Positions 6,072-6,877 of a stretch of 6,877 nucleotides of DNA are shown piece by piece (position 1 is the stretch's first letter; each line of letters starts with the position of its first letter). The notes beneath the pieces are model-generated. The model was given only the letters and a program-made list of their open reading frames with translations. It searched no databases and was not told the origin of the DNA. The stretch is from Prosthecobacter debontii (GTDB lineage Bacteria; Verrucomicrobiota; Verrucomicrobiia; Verrucomicrobiales; Akkermansiaceae), in contig CAMCYT010000130.1 in the NCBI GenBank assembly GCA_945885485.1, positions 1-6,877 of the forward strand, given 5' to 3'. A program made the translations under genes and the position numbers.

Positions 6072-6812
6072 ATGGAAGCTTTGAAAGTAAACAACCCAGA
6101 CTTAGATGTAGCCGATCCTGCACAGCTCTCCGCTGAGCTGGTGAATCTGCGCGCAGGTCAGCGGCTTGAATTACTTTATAAGCAACTTGGCGACCGTCTG
6201 GTCGCGAGCACCAGCTTCGGCCTGCAAGCCGCGGTGATGCTAAAACTCATCCACGATCACGCACCGAAAATCCCCGTCGTCTTCATCGATACCGGATTCC
6301 TGTTTCCTGAGACTTATCGCTACGCCGAAGAATTGATGGAAAAATTCCCGCTCGATTATCGGGTCTATCATCCAACGATTTCCGCTGCACGCATTCAGGC
6401 ACTGTGGGGAAATCTCTGGGAAAGCAGCAAAGAAGGTGCGGATCGCTACGCGCTTCTAACAAAAGTCGAACCGATGAATCGCGCCCTGCGTGAGATCGGC
6501 GGCGATGTCTGGATCAGTGGCCTGCGTCGCTCTCACTCCGATACACGCCAAGAACGTAATTTCGCCGAGCAGCAGAAAAGAACTCTCAAAGTTTACCCCA
6601 TCCTCGACTGGGCCGACGCACAGGTGGATCTGTTTTTCCACCAACACCAACTTCTCCGTCATCCTCTGGCCGAACAAGGCTACGTCACCATGGGCGACTG
6701 GCACAGCACCAAGCCTTCCGAAGACGGCACCGCCAACGGCACCCGTTTCAACGGCGAGAAATTTGAGTGCGGTTTGCATCTCGAATCCACCACTTCCGAT
6801 TTTCAGATTTAG
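6072..6812 (+). CDS. cysH: Phosphoadenosine phosphosulfate (PAPS) reductase, thioredoxin-dependent
   Basis: Reduces PAPS to sulfite and adenosine 3',5'-bisphosphate using thioredoxin, supplying the substrate for CysJI. The 246 residues carry STSFGLQAAV (46-55, nucleotide-binding loop), DTGFLFPETY (73-82), KVEPMNRAL (131-139), GLRRSHSDTR (150-159) and the C-terminal catalytic ECGLH (232-236). Cys233 is the only cysteine in the protein. The cysteine pairs that hold the 4Fe-4S cluster of APS reductases are absent, which identifies the PAPS-type enzyme and implies that an APS kinase (CysC) is encoded elsewhere. The ATG at 6072 lies 14 bp after cysI, so the two are very probably co-transcribed; ribosome binding sequence is weak (CCAAG). 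A ten-residue tail follows the catalytic motif. Confidence 0.94.
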   Translation: MEALKVNNPDLDVADPAQLSAELVNLRAGQRLELLYKQLGDRLVASTSFGLQAAVMLKLIHDHAPKIPVVFIDTGFLFPETYRYAEELMEKFPLDYRVYHPTISAARIQALWGNLWESSKEGADRYALLTKVEPMNRALREIGGDVWISGLRRSHSDTRQERNFAEQQKRTLKVYPILDWADAQVDLFFHQHQLLRHPLAEQGYVTMGDWHSTKPSEDGTANGTRFNGEKFECGLHLESTTSDFQI

Positions 6813-6822
6813 AGCGGTTCTT

Positions 6823-6850
6823 TTTGCTTCACTCATAAAGCAAATTTCTC
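6823..6850 (+). terminator. Weak candidate terminator after cysH
   Basis: Eleven bases after the cysH stop codon, TTTGCTT (6823-6829) and AAGCAAA (6838-6844) form a 7-bp stem with an 8-base loop, followed by TTTCTC. The stem is A+T-rich and the T tract short, so termination would be inefficient. It may instead be chance symmetry, with the operon continuing past the window. Confidence 0.25.
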
Positions 6851-6877
6851 GCATGATTTAATCTGATCGATCTCGGC

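Overview
The window reads as ordinary bacterial chromosome of roughly 50-58% G+C. It probably comes from a member of the Verrucomicrobiota/PVC group, but that placement is an inference. It rests on the pairing of a GxxExxY-family gene with GGATGAAC-type intergenic repeats and on REP-like CATCCC/GGGAT palindromes, both of which I associate with that group. Most genes lack a clear Shine-Dalgarno sequence. No RNA gene, CRISPR array or recognised insertion sequence was seen.

Layout: on the minus strand there is a DNA methyltransferase N-terminus cut by the left edge (238 to 1) and, upstream of it, a complete aroB (1539 to 463) for 3-dehydroquinate synthase of the shikimate pathway. Between them sits a repeat element of about 173 bp (287-459) with no ORF. 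A 518-bp divergent intergenic region (1540-2057) follows. It holds a pair of palindromes near aroB, a 227-bp element with REP-like inverted ends (1626-1852), a pyrimidine-rich tract and a near-palindrome ahead of the next operon. On the plus strand lies an assimilatory sulfate-reduction operon: cysJ (2058-3824), cysI (4342-6057) and cysH (6072-6812).

Function: CysH is predicted to reduce PAPS to sulfite with thioredoxin. CysJ (FMN/FAD/NADPH flavoprotein) passes electrons to CysI (siroheme/4Fe-4S), which reduces sulfite to sulfide for cysteine synthesis. All diagnostic motifs are intact. The sulfate-activating genes (cysD, cysN, cysC) are not in the window.

The most interesting feature is an interruption of this operon. 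Between cysJ and cysI sits an A+T-richer gene for a 140-residue GxxExxY protein (PD-(D/E)XK nuclease-like, function unknown). It is bounded by 24-bp imperfect inverted repeats at 3834-3857 and 4298-4321, and its start codon lies inside the left repeat. Removing the unit would leave cysJ and cysI about 29 bp apart, as expected for a tight operon. The same repeat words build the ORF-less element beside aroB. The two together look like a gene-carrying unit and a gene-less relative of one repeat family. This is a hypothesis that needs genome-wide comparison.
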